A stretch of DNA of 64,000 bases from Methanolinea sp. (GTDB lineage: Archaea > Halobacteriota > Methanomicrobia > Methanomicrobiales > Methanospirillaceae), in NCBI GenBank assembly GCA_030055515.1, contig JASFYI010000001.1, forward strand, positions 496,001 to 560,000, read 5' to 3'. The notes beneath the pieces were generated by a model. It was not told the origin of the DNA and did not search any database. It saw only the letters and a list, made by a program, of their open reading frames with translations. Positions 34,619 through 44,296 of this stretch are shown one piece after another (positions within the stretch are counted from its first letter, which is position 1; each line of letters begins with the position of its first letter). The position numbers and the translations under genes were made by a program.

Positions 34619-35462
34619 CGAGGACCGGCCTGTGGGCGATTCTCGCGACCCCCTGCGCGACGCTCCCCGGGATGAGTCCCCCGAGCCAGCCCCTCCCGTG
34701 CGAGCTGAGCGCGATGAGGGAGACGTCCTCCTCGTCTGCGCAGCGGGCGATCTCTTCCACCGGGTTCCCGACCCGGACGACGCACCGGGCAGATACCTTC
34801 TTCTCCGAAAGGGCCTCCGCCTCTCTCTCGAGCTCTTTTTGTGCCGCCTCGCGCATCGCGGCCACCTCTTCCTCGCTCTCCCCGCTGTCGACGACGTGGA
34901 GGAGGACGACCTCGGAGAGCCCGGAGAGCTGGGTCAGCCTCCCGAGTGCCTCGCGCGCGGGTCCCGAGAAATCAGTCGGGCACAGGACCTTGGAGAGGAT
35001 GCGCGGGCAGAACTTCTCGAATGTCCTCCCCCTGAACCCCTCTATCATGCGGTACTTCATGATCAGGACGCTGCACGGGGAGTAACGGAGGACGTAGCCC
35101 GAGACGCTCCCCAGCAGGATGTCGCGGAGGATGCTCTTCCCGCGCGCGCCCACGAGCACGAGCGAGGGCGAGACCTCGTTTGCCACCCGCACGACCATCT
35201 CCCCGACGGGACCGCGGGGCACGGTGCGCAGGAGGGAACTCGCCTTGATTCCCTGGCTCTGGAGGATAGCGCACTCGCCCTCGAGCTGCTTCCTCGCCTG
35301 TTCTTCCATCATCGCGATTCCCCATTTCGCAAAGCCCGGCCTCGAGGTATCGATGACGTGCAGGAGGATGACTTCTTTTACGTCCGGGAATCCGGCAATG
35401 CAGTCCAGAGTCTCCTTTGCATACTCCGAGAAGTCCGTGGGGAAGAGAATACGCGAGAACAT
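34602..35462 (-). CDS. Tandem universal stress protein (two Usp domains)
   Basis: A 286-aa protein with two UspA domains. The first begins SRILFPTDFSEYAKETLDCI and contains GARGKSILRDILLGSVSGYV; the second begins SKVLCPTDFSGPAREALGRL and contains SSHGRGWLGGLIPGSVAQGV. Both keep the G-x-x-G-x9-G-S ATP-binding pattern. It lies between the two ATP synthase operons and points against operon 1, with its own TATA element. A role in energy stress is plausible but only inferred from position. Confidence 0.9.
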   Translation of the reverse strand: MFSRILFPTDFSEYAKETLDCIAGFPDVKEVILLHVIDTSRPGFAKWGIAMMEEQARKQLEGECAILQSQGIKASSLLRTVPRGPVGEMVVRVANEVSPSLVLVGARGKSILRDILLGSVSGYVLRYSPCSVLIMKYRMIEGFRGRTFEKFCPRILSKVLCPTDFSGPAREALGRLTQLSGLSEVVLLHVVDSGESEEEVAAMREAAQKELEREAEALSEKKVSARCVVRVGNPVEEIARCADEEDVSLIALSSHGRGWLGGLIPGSVAQGVARIAHRPVLVIRGT

Positions 35463-35510
35463 GGGGTGATCACACCGGGAATACTCTCGCATTCTATTCC
35501 ACCGGAGAGC

Positions 35511-35517
35511 ATATAAT
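35511..35517 (-). promoter_or_regulatory. TATA box of the tandem-Usp gene
   Basis: ATATAAT (complement ATTATAT) lies about 50 bp upstream of the Usp ATG at 35462, in the divergent spacer shared with operon 2. Confidence 0.5.
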
Positions 35518-35590
35518 CCTGCGCGGGGCGGAGAGGAAGCGGGCCGTGAATCCGGAGAATTGTGCGGGAGAGGTGCCGGTAACAGCAAAT

Positions 35591-35599
35591 TATTTATAG
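35591..35599 (+). promoter_or_regulatory. TATA box of ATP synthase operon 2
   Basis: TATTTATAG, inside AAATTATTTATAG, is a strong archaeal TATA box about 55 bp before the first ATG (35649). A CCCCGAGGGG palindrome lies between it and the gene. Confidence 0.55.
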
Positions 35600-35648
35600 A
35601 CAGCGAGCAATTGTAAAGCGACCCCCGAGGGGTGCGTGACACTGGCGT

Positions 35649-35816
35649 ATGGCAGTGATATCCGAGGATGCTATTGAGAGGCTCAAGAACCTCGCACTGA
35701 AGCGGTGCATGGAGCGCTTGGAGAGAGCCAAGGCCATGCCGAAGCCAGCGCCCGCACCCGCGCCCCACCCTCCCGGTGTCACGCGGCTCCTCAAGTCCCG
35801 GCACGGACTGCTCTGA
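35649..35816 (+). CDS. 55-aa protein leading ATP synthase operon 2, unknown function
   Basis: A complete frame that starts MAVISEDAIERLKNLALKRC. A charged helix follows (MERLERAKAMPK), then a Pro/Ala stretch (PAPAPAPHPPG) and a basic end (VTRLLKSRHGLL). It has no signal peptide or membrane helix. It is the first frame after the operon 2 promoter and lies 12 bp before subunit H, so it should be cotranscribed. It has no known counterpart in other A-type operons I know of; it could be a leader peptide or a small regulatory subunit. A peptide this short needs expression or conservation evidence. Confidence 0.6.
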   Translation: MAVISEDAIERLKNLALKRCMERLERAKAMPKPAPAPAPHPPGVTRLLKSRHGLL

Positions 35817-35828
35817 AGAGGAGAGACC

Positions 35829-36155
35829 ATGGAAAAGGAATCCTCCCTTCTTGAAATCGTGAGGAGAAAGGAGCTCGAGCTTAAGGCCCTGACAGAGAAG
35901 GCCGAGAAAGAGGCAGAGGAGAAGGTCGCGAGGGCCCGCGAGAGAGCGGATGCCATACTCCAGGGCGCGCGGGAGGAGGCAGAAAGGGCGTCAGCGCGGT
36001 TCATCGAGGAGCAGCAGGAGGCACTCGAGCGCGAGATCCGGGAGATAGAGGAGAGATCGCTCTCCGAGCGGAACCAGGTCGTGGCGAAGGCAACCGCGAG
36101 GATCGAGGAGGCGGCAACGCTCGTCCTCGGCCACGTTGCACCCAAGGGTCCCTGA
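35829..36155 (+). CDS. ahaH: A-type ATP synthase 2, subunit H (peripheral stalk)
   Basis: A 108-aa protein made of a coiled coil rich in Glu, Lys and Ala (ELKALTEKAEKEAEEKVARARERADAIL), typical of AhaH. GAGGAGAGACC precedes the ATG. The stop codon overlaps the ATG of subunit I (TGATG). Confidence 0.85.
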   Translation: MEKESSLLEIVRRKELELKALTEKAEKEAEEKVARARERADAILQGAREEAERASARFIEEQQEALEREIREIEERSLSERNQVVAKATARIEEAATLVLGHVAPKGP

Positions 36156-38068
36156 TGCTCCAGAAGATGAAGAACATACTGGTAGTCGGCCCGAAAAAGG
36201 ACTACCAGCGCATCGTCGACGTCCTCTACCAGGAGGGGACGGTCCACCTCCAGGACATCCCCGTTCCCTCCGACGACCCCGTGTTCTCCCCCATGGAGAC
36301 GGGAAAGACCGACGAGATATCGTCTCTCCTCCTGAAGATCCACGGGATCGCGCGCATTCTCCCGGGGAAGCCCAACGAGTCGGAAGTCGAGAGAAAGACC
36401 GCGGAGTTGCGGAAGAAAACGACGGACGAGCTCCTCTCCGAAGCGAGGGAAATGGTCCACGCGCTCGAGTCGCGGGTCCGCGAACTCGCGACGCGCAAGG
36501 GGGACCTCGAGCTTGCGAGGACGACGCTCGAGAGGTACGCGAAGGTCATGCAGAAAATACAGCCCCTCGAGAGCAGGCTGCCCATCCTCGAGGGATTCGA
36601 GGTGAGCGTCCTCCTCATCCAGAGGGAATACAGCGACGTCCTCGACCTCATCAAGCCGCAGCTCAAGGCCATCACGAACAACCAGTTCGAGTTCATCGCT
36701 GCAGACCTCGACGAGACGACGACCGCGGCGATCACGGTCTTCAACAAGAAGTACTCCCAGGAGGTCCACTCGTTCCTCTTCTCCCAGAACGTGAACGAAC
36801 TGCGGGTCCCCGAGGAATACGCAAACATGCACCTACAGGACGCGCTCTCCCTCATCGACAGGAGGAAAGGGGATATCGCGAGGGAGATGGCGGAGATCGA
36901 CAGGGAACTCGGGGAGCTCTCGGCCAAGTGGCAGACGGACCTTTCCGTCATGGCACGCCTCCTCGAGGACCGCCTCGAAGAACTCCGCTCGCTCGACAAG
37001 TTCGGGCAGTCCGAGCACACCATCATGATAAAGGGCTGGATCCCGAAGAAATTCTTCAAGAAGACGCAGGAAGCCCTCAGGGCAAACTTCGGGGACAGGG
37101 TGGTGATGACGGAGATCCCCGTCCCCCCCGAGGAGATGGAACACGCGCCCACGTTCTACGACAACCCGTGGATAGTCAAGCCGTTCGAGTTCTTCATGAA
37201 GCTCGTCTCGCCGCCGAAGTACATCGAGATAGACCCTAGCCCCCTCCTCGCCTTTTTCTTCCCCATCTTCTTCGGGATCATCGTCGGCGACGTGGGTTAC
37301 GGCCTATGCATCCTCGGGTTTGGCCTCGCGATGAAGTGGAAATTCCCGAAAGTCGAGTGGCTGCAGCAGCTCATGAACATCATGGTGATATCTTCCTTCC
37401 CGACGATATTCTTCGGGTTCCTCTTCGGCGAGTTCTTCGGCGATTTCGGCGAACACGTGGGCCTCCTCCACCCTGTCCACTTCCTCGGCATCACGTGGAA
37501 CAGGGTCGAGGCGATGATCCCCCTGCTCGTGCTCGCCATCGCCATAGGGGTCATCCACATCTTCGTCGGGCTCTCCCTCGGCATCCTGAATGCCTACGCG
37601 AGGAAGCAGAAGAAGCACCTCTGCGAGAAGGCGGGGATGATGGGGATAGTCCTCGGGATCATCCTCCTCCTCCTCGCGTTCACGGGAGTCCTCCCGTCTT
37701 TCACGATGATCGTCTCGGCCGTGATCATCGTCGCGTTCCTCCCGCTCCTCGTGTACGGTGGCGGGACGATGGGCGTCATCGAGGTGATGAGCACCATTGG
37801 AAACATCCTCTCCTACGCGAGGATAATGGCGATCGGGATGGCATCGGTCATCCTCGCGATCGTCGCGAACGAGCTTGGGGGCGCGATAGGGGTCCTCGTC
37901 GCGGGGATCGTCATCGCGGCACTCCTCCACGCTCTCAACATCATCCTCGCGATGTTCAGCCCGTCCCTGCACTCTGTCCGTCTCCACATCGTCGAGTTCT
38001 ACTCGAAGTTCTACGAGGGGGGCGGGATCGAGTACAGGCCTTTTGGAAGGGAGAAGAAGACCGACTGA
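36155..38068 (+). CDS. ahaI: A-type ATP synthase 2, subunit I (a-type membrane stator)
   Basis: A 637-aa protein with a helical cytoplasmic half and a C-terminal membrane half that begins KYIEIDPSPLLAFFFPIFFGIIVGDVGYG. The channel helix is MSTIGNILSYARIMAIGMAS with the conserved Arg, and the end is HIVEFYSKFYEGGGIEYRPF. It is clearly diverged from operon 1 subunit I, so the duplication is not recent. Confidence 0.94.
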   Translation: MLQKMKNILVVGPKKDYQRIVDVLYQEGTVHLQDIPVPSDDPVFSPMETGKTDEISSLLLKIHGIARILPGKPNESEVERKTAELRKKTTDELLSEAREMVHALESRVRELATRKGDLELARTTLERYAKVMQKIQPLESRLPILEGFEVSVLLIQREYSDVLDLIKPQLKAITNNQFEFIAADLDETTTAAITVFNKKYSQEVHSFLFSQNVNELRVPEEYANMHLQDALSLIDRRKGDIAREMAEIDRELGELSAKWQTDLSVMARLLEDRLEELRSLDKFGQSEHTIMIKGWIPKKFFKKTQEALRANFGDRVVMTEIPVPPEEMEHAPTFYDNPWIVKPFEFFMKLVSPPKYIEIDPSPLLAFFFPIFFGIIVGDVGYGLCILGFGLAMKWKFPKVEWLQQLMNIMVISSFPTIFFGFLFGEFFGDFGEHVGLLHPVHFLGITWNRVEAMIPLLVLAIAIGVIHIFVGLSLGILNAYARKQKKHLCEKAGMMGIVLGIILLLLAFTGVLPSFTMIVSAVIIVAFLPLLVYGGGTMGVIEVMSTIGNILSYARIMAIGMASVILAIVANELGGAIGVLVAGIVIAALLHALNIILAMFSPSLHSVRLHIVEFYSKFYEGGGIEYRPFGREKKTD

Positions 38069-38177
38069 GCGAGTGCACTAATTCCCGTTAAAATACCGTA
38101 TTTTTTTAGAGCATGTTGTTTAGGTATTTAATTTATATATTATCAAGATTATGTTACAGGTGTAGGAGGAATGAATC
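38069..38177 (+). promoter_or_regulatory. Internal regulatory gap before subunit K2: T-run, TATA box and strong ribosome-binding site
   Basis: This is the only large gap in operon 2. It contains a T7 run at 38101-38107 (possible terminator or attenuator), a strong TATA element ATTTATATATTATC at 38131-38144 and AGGAGGAATG just before the K start. The layout suggests a separate, strong transcript for the proteolipid, which is needed in many copies when each has only one hairpin. Confidence 0.6.
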
Positions 38178-38396
38178 ATGGCTGGATGGGAAATTCCACT
38201 CGGTGCGGCAATTGCGTTCGCGGCAGGCGCGATCGGAACCGCGTGGGCACAGTCCCGAATAGGGTCCGCGGGAGCGGGGACGATCGCGGAGAGGCCGGAG
38301 ACGTCCGGATCCATCATCGTCCTCGAAGCGATTCCTGAAACCCTGGTCATCCTCGGTTTCGTGGTCGCATCCATGATCATCATCATGGTGGAGTGA
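38178..38396 (+). CDS. ahaK: A-type ATP synthase 2, subunit K: single-hairpin proteolipid
   Basis: A 72-aa, two-helix c subunit. Helix 1 is GAAIAFAAGAIGTAWAQSRI and helix 2 carries the ion-binding Glu in IVLEAIPETLVILGFVVAS. Aligned on the loop ERPE, the Gln of WAQSR falls on Gln32 of the Na+-binding Ilyobacter c subunit and E-T on its Glu65-Ser66; the Tyr70 position is Leu. Na+ or mixed Na+/H+ use is therefore plausible. It has its own promoter and ribosome-binding site. Confidence 0.93.
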   Translation: MAGWEIPLGAAIAFAAGAIGTAWAQSRIGSAGAGTIAERPETSGSIIVLEAIPETLVILGFVVASMIIIMVE

Positions 38397-38493
38397 GGGG
38401 GGGGACACCGGAATACCCGTGCGCAGGACGCGCGTGGCCGATGTCCCCGCACGGGATGCAAGGGGGCTGATACCGGAAGGGGAGAGACCGGGA

Positions 38494-39078
38494 ATGACGT
38501 ACGAGGATCTCATAAAGTCGATGGAGGCGGCGGCTGAAGAGAAGAAGGAGGAGATTCTCAGGAACGCGGACCGGCAGGCGGAGGCGATCGTCCGCGAGGC
38601 GGAGGAGAGGGCTGGCGCGATAAAGGAGGAGTACATGGCCCGTGCCCGGGCGATCGTCGCCGACAGGAGGAACCGCCTGCTCTACAAGACACGGCAGGAC
38701 GCCCGCGCAGCAGACATCGCGGAGAGGGAGAAAATGCTGCATGCAGTCTACGCGCGCGTGGCCTCGCAGATGGGAAATTTCCGGGAAAGGGAAGATTACA
38801 GGGCGCTCTTCTCCTGGCTCCTCTCCGAGTCCCTCGCGGAGATGGGGGAAAAGGATGTCCAGGTCCACGTCGATCCGAGGGACGAGGCGCTGTGCAGGGA
38901 GATCGTCTCCCGGTTGGACGGGAAGTTCGCGGTCGTCCCGGACATCACAACGGCAGGCGGTGTCATCGTCTCTACCCCCGATAACCAGGTTCTCGTCCAC
39001 AACACCCTCGAGTCGAGGCTCGAGAGGGCGAAGGTTCTCTTGAGGAAAGACATCTGCCACATTCTCTTCGGGGAATGA
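38494..39078 (+). CDS. ahaE: A-type ATP synthase 2, subunit E (peripheral stalk)
   Basis: A 194-aa protein with an N-terminal coiled coil (YEDLIKSMEAAAEEKKEEILR) and the C-terminal head motif ITTAGGVIVSTPDNQVLVHN-TLESRLER. The ATG at 38494 follows GGAAGGGGAGAG; the frame from 38419 adds an unrelated basic leader. The stop overlaps the start of C (ATGA). Confidence 0.92.
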   Translation: MTYEDLIKSMEAAAEEKKEEILRNADRQAEAIVREAEERAGAIKEEYMARARAIVADRRNRLLYKTRQDARAADIAEREKMLHAVYARVASQMGNFREREDYRALFSWLLSESLAEMGEKDVQVHVDPRDEALCREIVSRLDGKFAVVPDITTAGGVIVSTPDNQVLVHNTLESRLERAKVLLRKDICHILFGE

Positions 39079-40130
39079 GCATGGATCTTGGGTACATCAA
39101 CGCGCGGGTCAGGGGCATGCACAGTCGGCTGCTCGGGCAGAAGGTATTCGATGCACTGATGGTCCAGCAGGATATCCCCTCCCTCGTGACAGAGCTGGAG
39201 AAGACCCCGTACAGGGAGGAGATACAGGAAGCGTGCGTCCTCTACCCGGGGATAAAGGGGATCGAGGCTGCACTCCGGATGAACCTCGTGCACACGTGCC
39301 AAAAGATCCTCTCCCTCGTCGAGGGGAGCGACGCGGAACCCCTCGTGCGGATCATCCTCTCCCGGTGGGACATCCACAACGTGAAGACGATCCTCCGGGG
39401 AAAGCACATCCACGTCTCCTCAGAGGAGATACAGGAGTGCCTGATTCCCGCCGGGTCCCTCGGGGAGCCACTCCTCGTGGAACTCATCAAGCAGCCGGAC
39501 GTGAGGGGGGTCGTCGACCTCCTCGCCACGTGGGAATCCCCGTACGCGCGGCCTCTCACGCAGCACATGGACGAGTATGCCAAGGGAAAGGAGATCTCGG
39601 TACTCGAGTACGCCCTCGACCGGTTCCACTACGAGAACGCGTTCTCCCTCCTCAAGGAAAAAAGCGAAGACCACGAGGTCATGCGGAGGCTCCTTCGGCA
39701 GGAGATCGATTCCCTCAACCTGAAGAACGCGCTCCGGATGAACCGCGACAGGGTGGAGCCGGAGACGGCGATTGCGTACTTCCTGCCCGGCGGGGAGCAC
39801 GTCGGGCAAGAACGGTTCCTCGCCCTCGTGGCCGCGGGCAACATCGACACGATCGTCCAGAACCTCGAGGGAACACCCTACGCGTTCCTCGTCCCGCTCA
39901 TCCCCGAGGCCATGCGGACCGGGACCTTTTCCCTCCTCGAGAAGGAACTCGACAAGTTCCTGACGAGGAAAGGCACGGGGGTTTACCGGAGCGACCCGCT
40001 GGGCGGGGCTGTCGTCATCGGGTACCTCTGGGCCAAGCAGAACGAGATCATCAACCTCCGCATCATCGCGCGGTGCAAGAATGCGCGCGTCTCCGATGCG
40101 GAACTGGAGAAGGAGCTGCGGTATGTATAA
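39075..40130 (+). CDS. ahaC: A-type ATP synthase 2, subunit C (soluble rotor link)
   Basis: A 351-aa, all-helical subunit that begins LGYINARVRGMHSRLLG and ends NLRIIARCKNARVSDAELEK, the usual AhaC termini. It has no membrane helix, in contrast to the operon 1 copy. Its end overlaps the start of F. Confidence 0.93.
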   Translation: MSMDLGYINARVRGMHSRLLGQKVFDALMVQQDIPSLVTELEKTPYREEIQEACVLYPGIKGIEAALRMNLVHTCQKILSLVEGSDAEPLVRIILSRWDIHNVKTILRGKHIHVSSEEIQECLIPAGSLGEPLLVELIKQPDVRGVVDLLATWESPYARPLTQHMDEYAKGKEISVLEYALDRFHYENAFSLLKEKSEDHEVMRRLLRQEIDSLNLKNALRMNRDRVEPETAIAYFLPGGEHVGQERFLALVAAGNIDTIVQNLEGTPYAFLVPLIPEAMRTGTFSLLEKELDKFLTRKGTGVYRSDPLGGAVVIGYLWAKQNEIINLRIIARCKNARVSDAELEKELRYV

Positions 40131-40443
40131 GTTCATGGTCGTCACCGACCCGGACACCGCTGCCGGTTTCCGGCTCGCGGGTGCCGAGGTGATCGAGGCG
40201 GCCGGTCCCGCGGAGGCGAGGAAGATCATCCCGCCCCTCCTCCACCGTGACGACACGGGGATAATCGCGGTGAACGAGGAGTTCATCCAGGCCCTCGATG
40301 AGAAACTCCTCAACAGGATAGAGAAGACATACCGCCCGATCATCATCCCGATTCCACGGAGGGCGCGGGCAGGGGGCGGGCCGGGGTACCTCGAGAACCT
40401 CCTCCGGAGGGCGATCGGCTACAATATCGTGGTGAGGCGGTAG
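40123..40443 (+). CDS. ahaF: A-type ATP synthase 2, subunit F (central stalk)
   Basis: A 106-aa protein starting [21 protein letters not shown] and ending with [12 protein letters not shown], typical of AhaF. The ATG at 40123 lies within the last codons of C. One base separates it from subunit A. Confidence 0.9.
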   Translation: MYKFMVVTDPDTAAGFRLAGAEVIEAAGPAEARKIIPPLLHRDDTGIIAVNEEFIQALDEKLLNRIEKTYRPIIIPIPRRARAGGGPGYLENLLRRAIGYNIVVRR

Positions 40444-40444
40444 C

Positions 40445-42184
40445 ATGATAGAGGGAACTATCTCGCGAATTTCCGGTCCGGTGGTGATCGCCGAGGGGAT
40501 GCGGGGGTCCAAGATGTACGACGTCGTGCACGTCGGGACCCTCGCCCTCCCCGGCGAGATCATCCGGCTGGAGGGGGACCAGGCCGTGATCCAGGTGTAC
40601 GAGGACACGACGGGTCTCTCGATCGGTGAACCGGTGAAGAATACCGAGCAACCGCTCTCCGTGGAACTGGGACCGGGACTCATCTCGTCGATATTCGACG
40701 GTGTCCAGCGTCCCCTCCCGGAACTCGTGAAGAAGAGCGGGCCATTCATATCGAGGGGGATCTCCGCCCCGGGACTCTCGCGCGAGGCGGAGTGGGAGTT
40801 CGAACCGGCGGTCGAGGAGGGCACGCGCGTGAGCGCGGGGACCATCCTCGGTTCCGTGAAGGAGTACCACTTCACCCACTACATCCTCGTCCCGCCCGGG
40901 ATCGAGGGGAAGGTGGAGAAGATCAGGAGAGGCCGTTTCAGGGTCACCGACCCGGTCTGCGAGCTCGACTCCGGGACGACCCTCACGATGATGCAGAAGT
41001 GGCCCGTCAGGAAGGGCAGACCCTACGTCCGGAAACTCGATCCCTCGGTCCCCCTCATCACCGGGCAGAGGATATTCGACTGCCTCTTCCCGCTCACGAA
41101 GGGGGGGACTGCCATGATCCCCGGCGGTTTCGGGACGGGAAAGACGGTCTCCGAGCAGACACTCGCGAAGTGGTCGGATGCCCACGTGATCATCTACATA
41201 GGGTGCGGGGAGAGGGGCAACGAGATGACCGATGTCCTCTCCGAGTTCCCCGAGCTCGTCGACCCGCGCACGAAACTCCCCCTCATCCAGAGGACGATCC
41301 TGATCGCGAACACCTCCAACATGCCGGTTGCAGCACGTGAGGCATCCATCTACACGGGGATCACCATGGCAGAGTACTACAGGGACATGGGGTACGACGT
41401 CGCCCTGATGGCCGACTCGACGTCGCGGTGGGGCGAGGCCTTGAGGGAAGTATCGGGCCGCCTCGAGGAGATGCCCGGCGAGGAGGGGTACCCCGCGTAC
41501 CTCGCGACGAGGCTCGCGGCATTCTACGAGCGGGCGGGCAGGGTCATCTGCCTCGGGCCGGACGGGAGGACGGGGTCCGTCACGATCGTGGGGGCGGTCT
41601 CCCCGCCCGGCGGCGATTTCTCCGAGCCCATCACGCAGAACACGCTCCGCATCGCGGGCACCTTCTGGGCGCTCGACACGAGCCTCGCCTACAGGCGCCA
41701 CTTCCCCTCCGTGAACTGGATCAAGAGCTACTCCCTCTACCTCGACAGCGTCGAGAAGTGGTACACCGAGCGGATGGAGGGCAACTGGAGGGCACTGCGC
41801 GACCAGACGATGTACCTCCTCCAGAAGGAAGTGGAACTCCAGGAGATCGTCCAGCTCGTTGGCCCCGACGCGCTCCCCGAGAGCGAGAAGGCCATCCTCG
41901 AGGTGACGCGGATGATCCGCGAGGATTTCCTCCAGCAGAGCGCTTACAGCGACACGGACTCGTACTGCCCCCTCGAGAAGCAGTTCTGGATGCTCTCGAC
42001 GATCATCGCCTACTACGAGGCATCGAGGGACGCGCTGAACAGGGGAGTCTCCCTGCGGCAGATCTCCTCGCTCCCCCTCCGGGCAGAGATCGCGAGGATG
42101 AAAGAGGTGAAAGATGTCGGCCAGATCAAGGACCTCGCCGCGAGGGTGAGGATGCAGATCGACGCGCTGGAGGTGGAACACTAA
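40445..42184 (+). CDS. ahaA: A-type ATP synthase 2, catalytic subunit A
   Basis: A 579-aa catalytic subunit with the P-loop GGFGTGKTV (operon 1 has GPFGSGKTV), [29 protein letters not shown] and [17 protein letters not shown]. The catalytic residues are complete. It is adjacent to B with no spacer. Confidence 0.95.
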   Translation: MIEGTISRISGPVVIAEGMRGSKMYDVVHVGTLALPGEIIRLEGDQAVIQVYEDTTGLSIGEPVKNTEQPLSVELGPGLISSIFDGVQRPLPELVKKSGPFISRGISAPGLSREAEWEFEPAVEEGTRVSAGTILGSVKEYHFTHYILVPPGIEGKVEKIRRGRFRVTDPVCELDSGTTLTMMQKWPVRKGRPYVRKLDPSVPLITGQRIFDCLFPLTKGGTAMIPGGFGTGKTVSEQTLAKWSDAHVIIYIGCGERGNEMTDVLSEFPELVDPRTKLPLIQRTILIANTSNMPVAAREASIYTGITMAEYYRDMGYDVALMADSTSRWGEALREVSGRLEEMPGEEGYPAYLATRLAAFYERAGRVICLGPDGRTGSVTIVGAVSPPGGDFSEPITQNTLRIAGTFWALDTSLAYRRHFPSVNWIKSYSLYLDSVEKWYTERMEGNWRALRDQTMYLLQKEVELQEIVQLVGPDALPESEKAILEVTRMIREDFLQQSAYSDTDSYCPLEKQFWMLSTIIAYYEASRDALNRGVSLRQISSLPLRAEIARMKEVKDVGQIKDLAARVRMQIDALEVEH

Positions 42185-43582
42185 ATGGCACCCGCGTCCC
42201 TCGTCGACCGCGAGTTCCGGACGGTCAGCTACGTCTCGGGGCCCCTCATCTTCGTCGAGAGGCCAAAGGGCGTCTCCTTCGGGGAGACAGCGAAGATCAC
42301 TCTCCCGGACGGGGAAGTGCGGAACGGCCAGGTCCTCGACGTCTCGAGGGACCTCGCCGTGGTCCAGATATACGAGGGGACGAGTGGCGTGGACAACAAG
42401 AGGACGTCGGTCAGGTTCACCGGCCAGTCTCCCTGCATCGACGTCTCCATCGACATGCTCGGCCGCGTCTTCTCGGGCGTGGGCAAGCCGCGGGACGGGA
42501 GGCCGGAGATCATCCCGGAGGATACCGTGGACATCTCGGGGATGCCCATCAATCCGTACGCGAGGGACAAGCCCTCAGACTTCATCCAGACGGGGATGTC
42601 GGCGATCGACGGCCTGAATACCCTCGTCCGGGGACAGAAACTCCCCATCTTCTCGGGCTCGGGACTCCCCGCGAACAAGCTCGCTGCCCAGATCGCGCGG
42701 CAGGCCCGGGTCCTCGGCAAGGAAGAGTCCTTCGCCGTGGTCTTCGTGGCGATGGGCATCACGCACAAGGAAGCCGCGTACTTCATGAACGAGTTCGAGA
42801 GGACCGGTGCCCTTGAGCGCGTCGTCTTCTTCCAGAACCTCGCCGACGACCCGACGATCGAGCGGATCGCGACGCCGCGGTGTGCCCTCTCCGTCGCCGA
42901 GTTCCTCGCGTACACCCACGACCTCCACGTCCTCGTCATCCTGACAGACATGACGAACTACTGCGAGGCGCTGCGCGAGATCTCGACCGCGAGGGAGGAG
43001 GTCCCCGGGAGGAGGGGGTACCCCGGCTACATGTACACCGACCTCGCGTCTATCTACGAGCGCGCGGGGCGGATCAAGGGGGCGAAGGGTTCGATCACGC
43101 AGATTCCCATCCTCACGATGCCGGACGACGACATCACCCACCCCGTCCCGGACCTCACGGGGTACATCACGGAAGGGCAGATCGTCCTCTCCCGCGACCT
43201 CTACAGGAGGGGGGCCGACCCGCCGATCGATGTCCTGCCGTGCCTCTCGCGCCTCATGAACCTCGGCATCGGGCCGGGGAAGACCCGGGAGGACCACAGG
43301 AACGTTGCCGACCAGCTCTACGCCTCCTATGCTTACGGCAGGGACCTCCGGCGCCTCGTCGCGATCGTCGGGGAGGAGGCACTCACCGAGCTCGACAAGG
43401 TCTACCTCTCGTTCGCGGACGACTTCGAGAAGAAATTCGTGACGCAGGGTGACGCAAACAGGACCATCACCGAGACCCTCGAGATAGGGTGGGACCTCCT
43501 CGCGAAGCTCCCCGAGGACGAGCTCAAGCGCATCAAGGTCGATTACATAAAGAAGTACCACCCGAGGTACCGCGCGGGGTGA
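42185..43582 (+). CDS. ahaB: A-type ATP synthase 2, regulatory subunit B
   Basis: A 465-aa protein with [54 protein letters not shown] and [19 protein letters not shown]. It starts directly after the TAA of A; GGAGGTGG lies nine bases upstream inside A. Confidence 0.95.
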   Translation: MAPASLVDREFRTVSYVSGPLIFVERPKGVSFGETAKITLPDGEVRNGQVLDVSRDLAVVQIYEGTSGVDNKRTSVRFTGQSPCIDVSIDMLGRVFSGVGKPRDGRPEIIPEDTVDISGMPINPYARDKPSDFIQTGMSAIDGLNTLVRGQKLPIFSGSGLPANKLAAQIARQARVLGKEESFAVVFVAMGITHKEAAYFMNEFERTGALERVVFFQNLADDPTIERIATPRCALSVAEFLAYTHDLHVLVILTDMTNYCEALREISTAREEVPGRRGYPGYMYTDLASIYERAGRIKGAKGSITQIPILTMPDDDITHPVPDLTGYITEGQIVLSRDLYRRGADPPIDVLPCLSRLMNLGIGPGKTREDHRNVADQLYASYAYGRDLRRLVAIVGEEALTELDKVYLSFADDFEKKFVTQGDANRTITETLEIGWDLLAKLPEDELKRIKVDYIKKYHPRYRAG

Positions 43583-43588
43583 ACGGGA

Positions 43589-44242
43589 ATGGAGCAGGTC
43601 AATCCCACCCGGATGGAGCTCATCAGGAAGAGGGCCCAGATCAGGCTCGCGGAGCAGGGGAGGGACCTCCTGCGCGAGAAGATGGACGCGCTCATCCAGG
43701 AGTTCTTCAAGATAATGGGGTCGGTCTCCCGTTCGCGGGAGGAGCTCGAGGCGGTCGCGGAGAGCGCGTACATGTCCCTCGTGATAGCCCAGGCCGTGGA
43801 CGATCCCGTCACCCTCCGGTCCGTCTCCTTCGCGACGCGGAGGCAGATCTCGCTCGACATCGGGGGCAAGAACATCATGGGCGTCCCCGTCCCCGTCATC
43901 GAGAAGAAGAGGTTCTCGCTCCCCTCGCTCGAGAGGGGCTACAGCATCCTCGGCGTGAGCGGGAGGATAGACGAGACCGCGGAGCGGTTCGAGTCGGAGA
44001 TAGACCTGATCATCGGCCTCGCGGAGACCGAGACCGCGCTCCGGCGGCTCGGCCACGAGATCCAGATGAACAGGCGGAGGGTCAACGCGCTCGAGCAGGT
44101 CCTGATCCCCGAGCTGAAGAGGCAGGCCAAGTTCATCAAGATCACCATCGAGGAGAGGGAACGCGAGGATCTCTTCCGCCTGAAGAAAGTGAAGAAGATA
44201 CTCAACCGGAAGAAGAAGATGAAGGGGAGACCCCAATCCTGA
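43589..44242 (+). CDS. ahaD: A-type ATP synthase 2, subunit D (rotor shaft)
   Basis: A 217-aa protein with the paired long helices of AhaD: NPTRMELIRKRAQIRLAEQGRDLLREK, and [30 protein letters not shown], followed by a Lys-rich tail. It is the last gene of operon 2; no 54-aa membrane protein follows. Confidence 0.94.
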   Translation: MEQVNPTRMELIRKRAQIRLAEQGRDLLREKMDALIQEFFKIMGSVSRSREELEAVAESAYMSLVIAQAVDDPVTLRSVSFATRRQISLDIGGKNIMGVPVPVIEKKRFSLPSLERGYSILGVSGRIDETAERFESEIDLIIGLAETETALRRLGHEIQMNRRRVNALEQVLIPELKRQAKFIKITIEEREREDLFRLKKVKKILNRKKKMKGRPQS

Positions 44243-44261
44243 CGCACCAAGGGTGGGGTGT

Positions 44262-44296
44262 TCGGCCTCTCTCTTCAGTCCTCTCTCTCTTTTCCC
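44262..44296 (+). terminator. Pyrimidine-rich tract after operon 2
   Basis: A CT-rich run ending CTCTCTCTCTTTTCCCCC follows subunit D by about 20-50 bp. Oligo-T/pyrimidine tracts are typical archaeal transcript ends. Confidence 0.4.
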
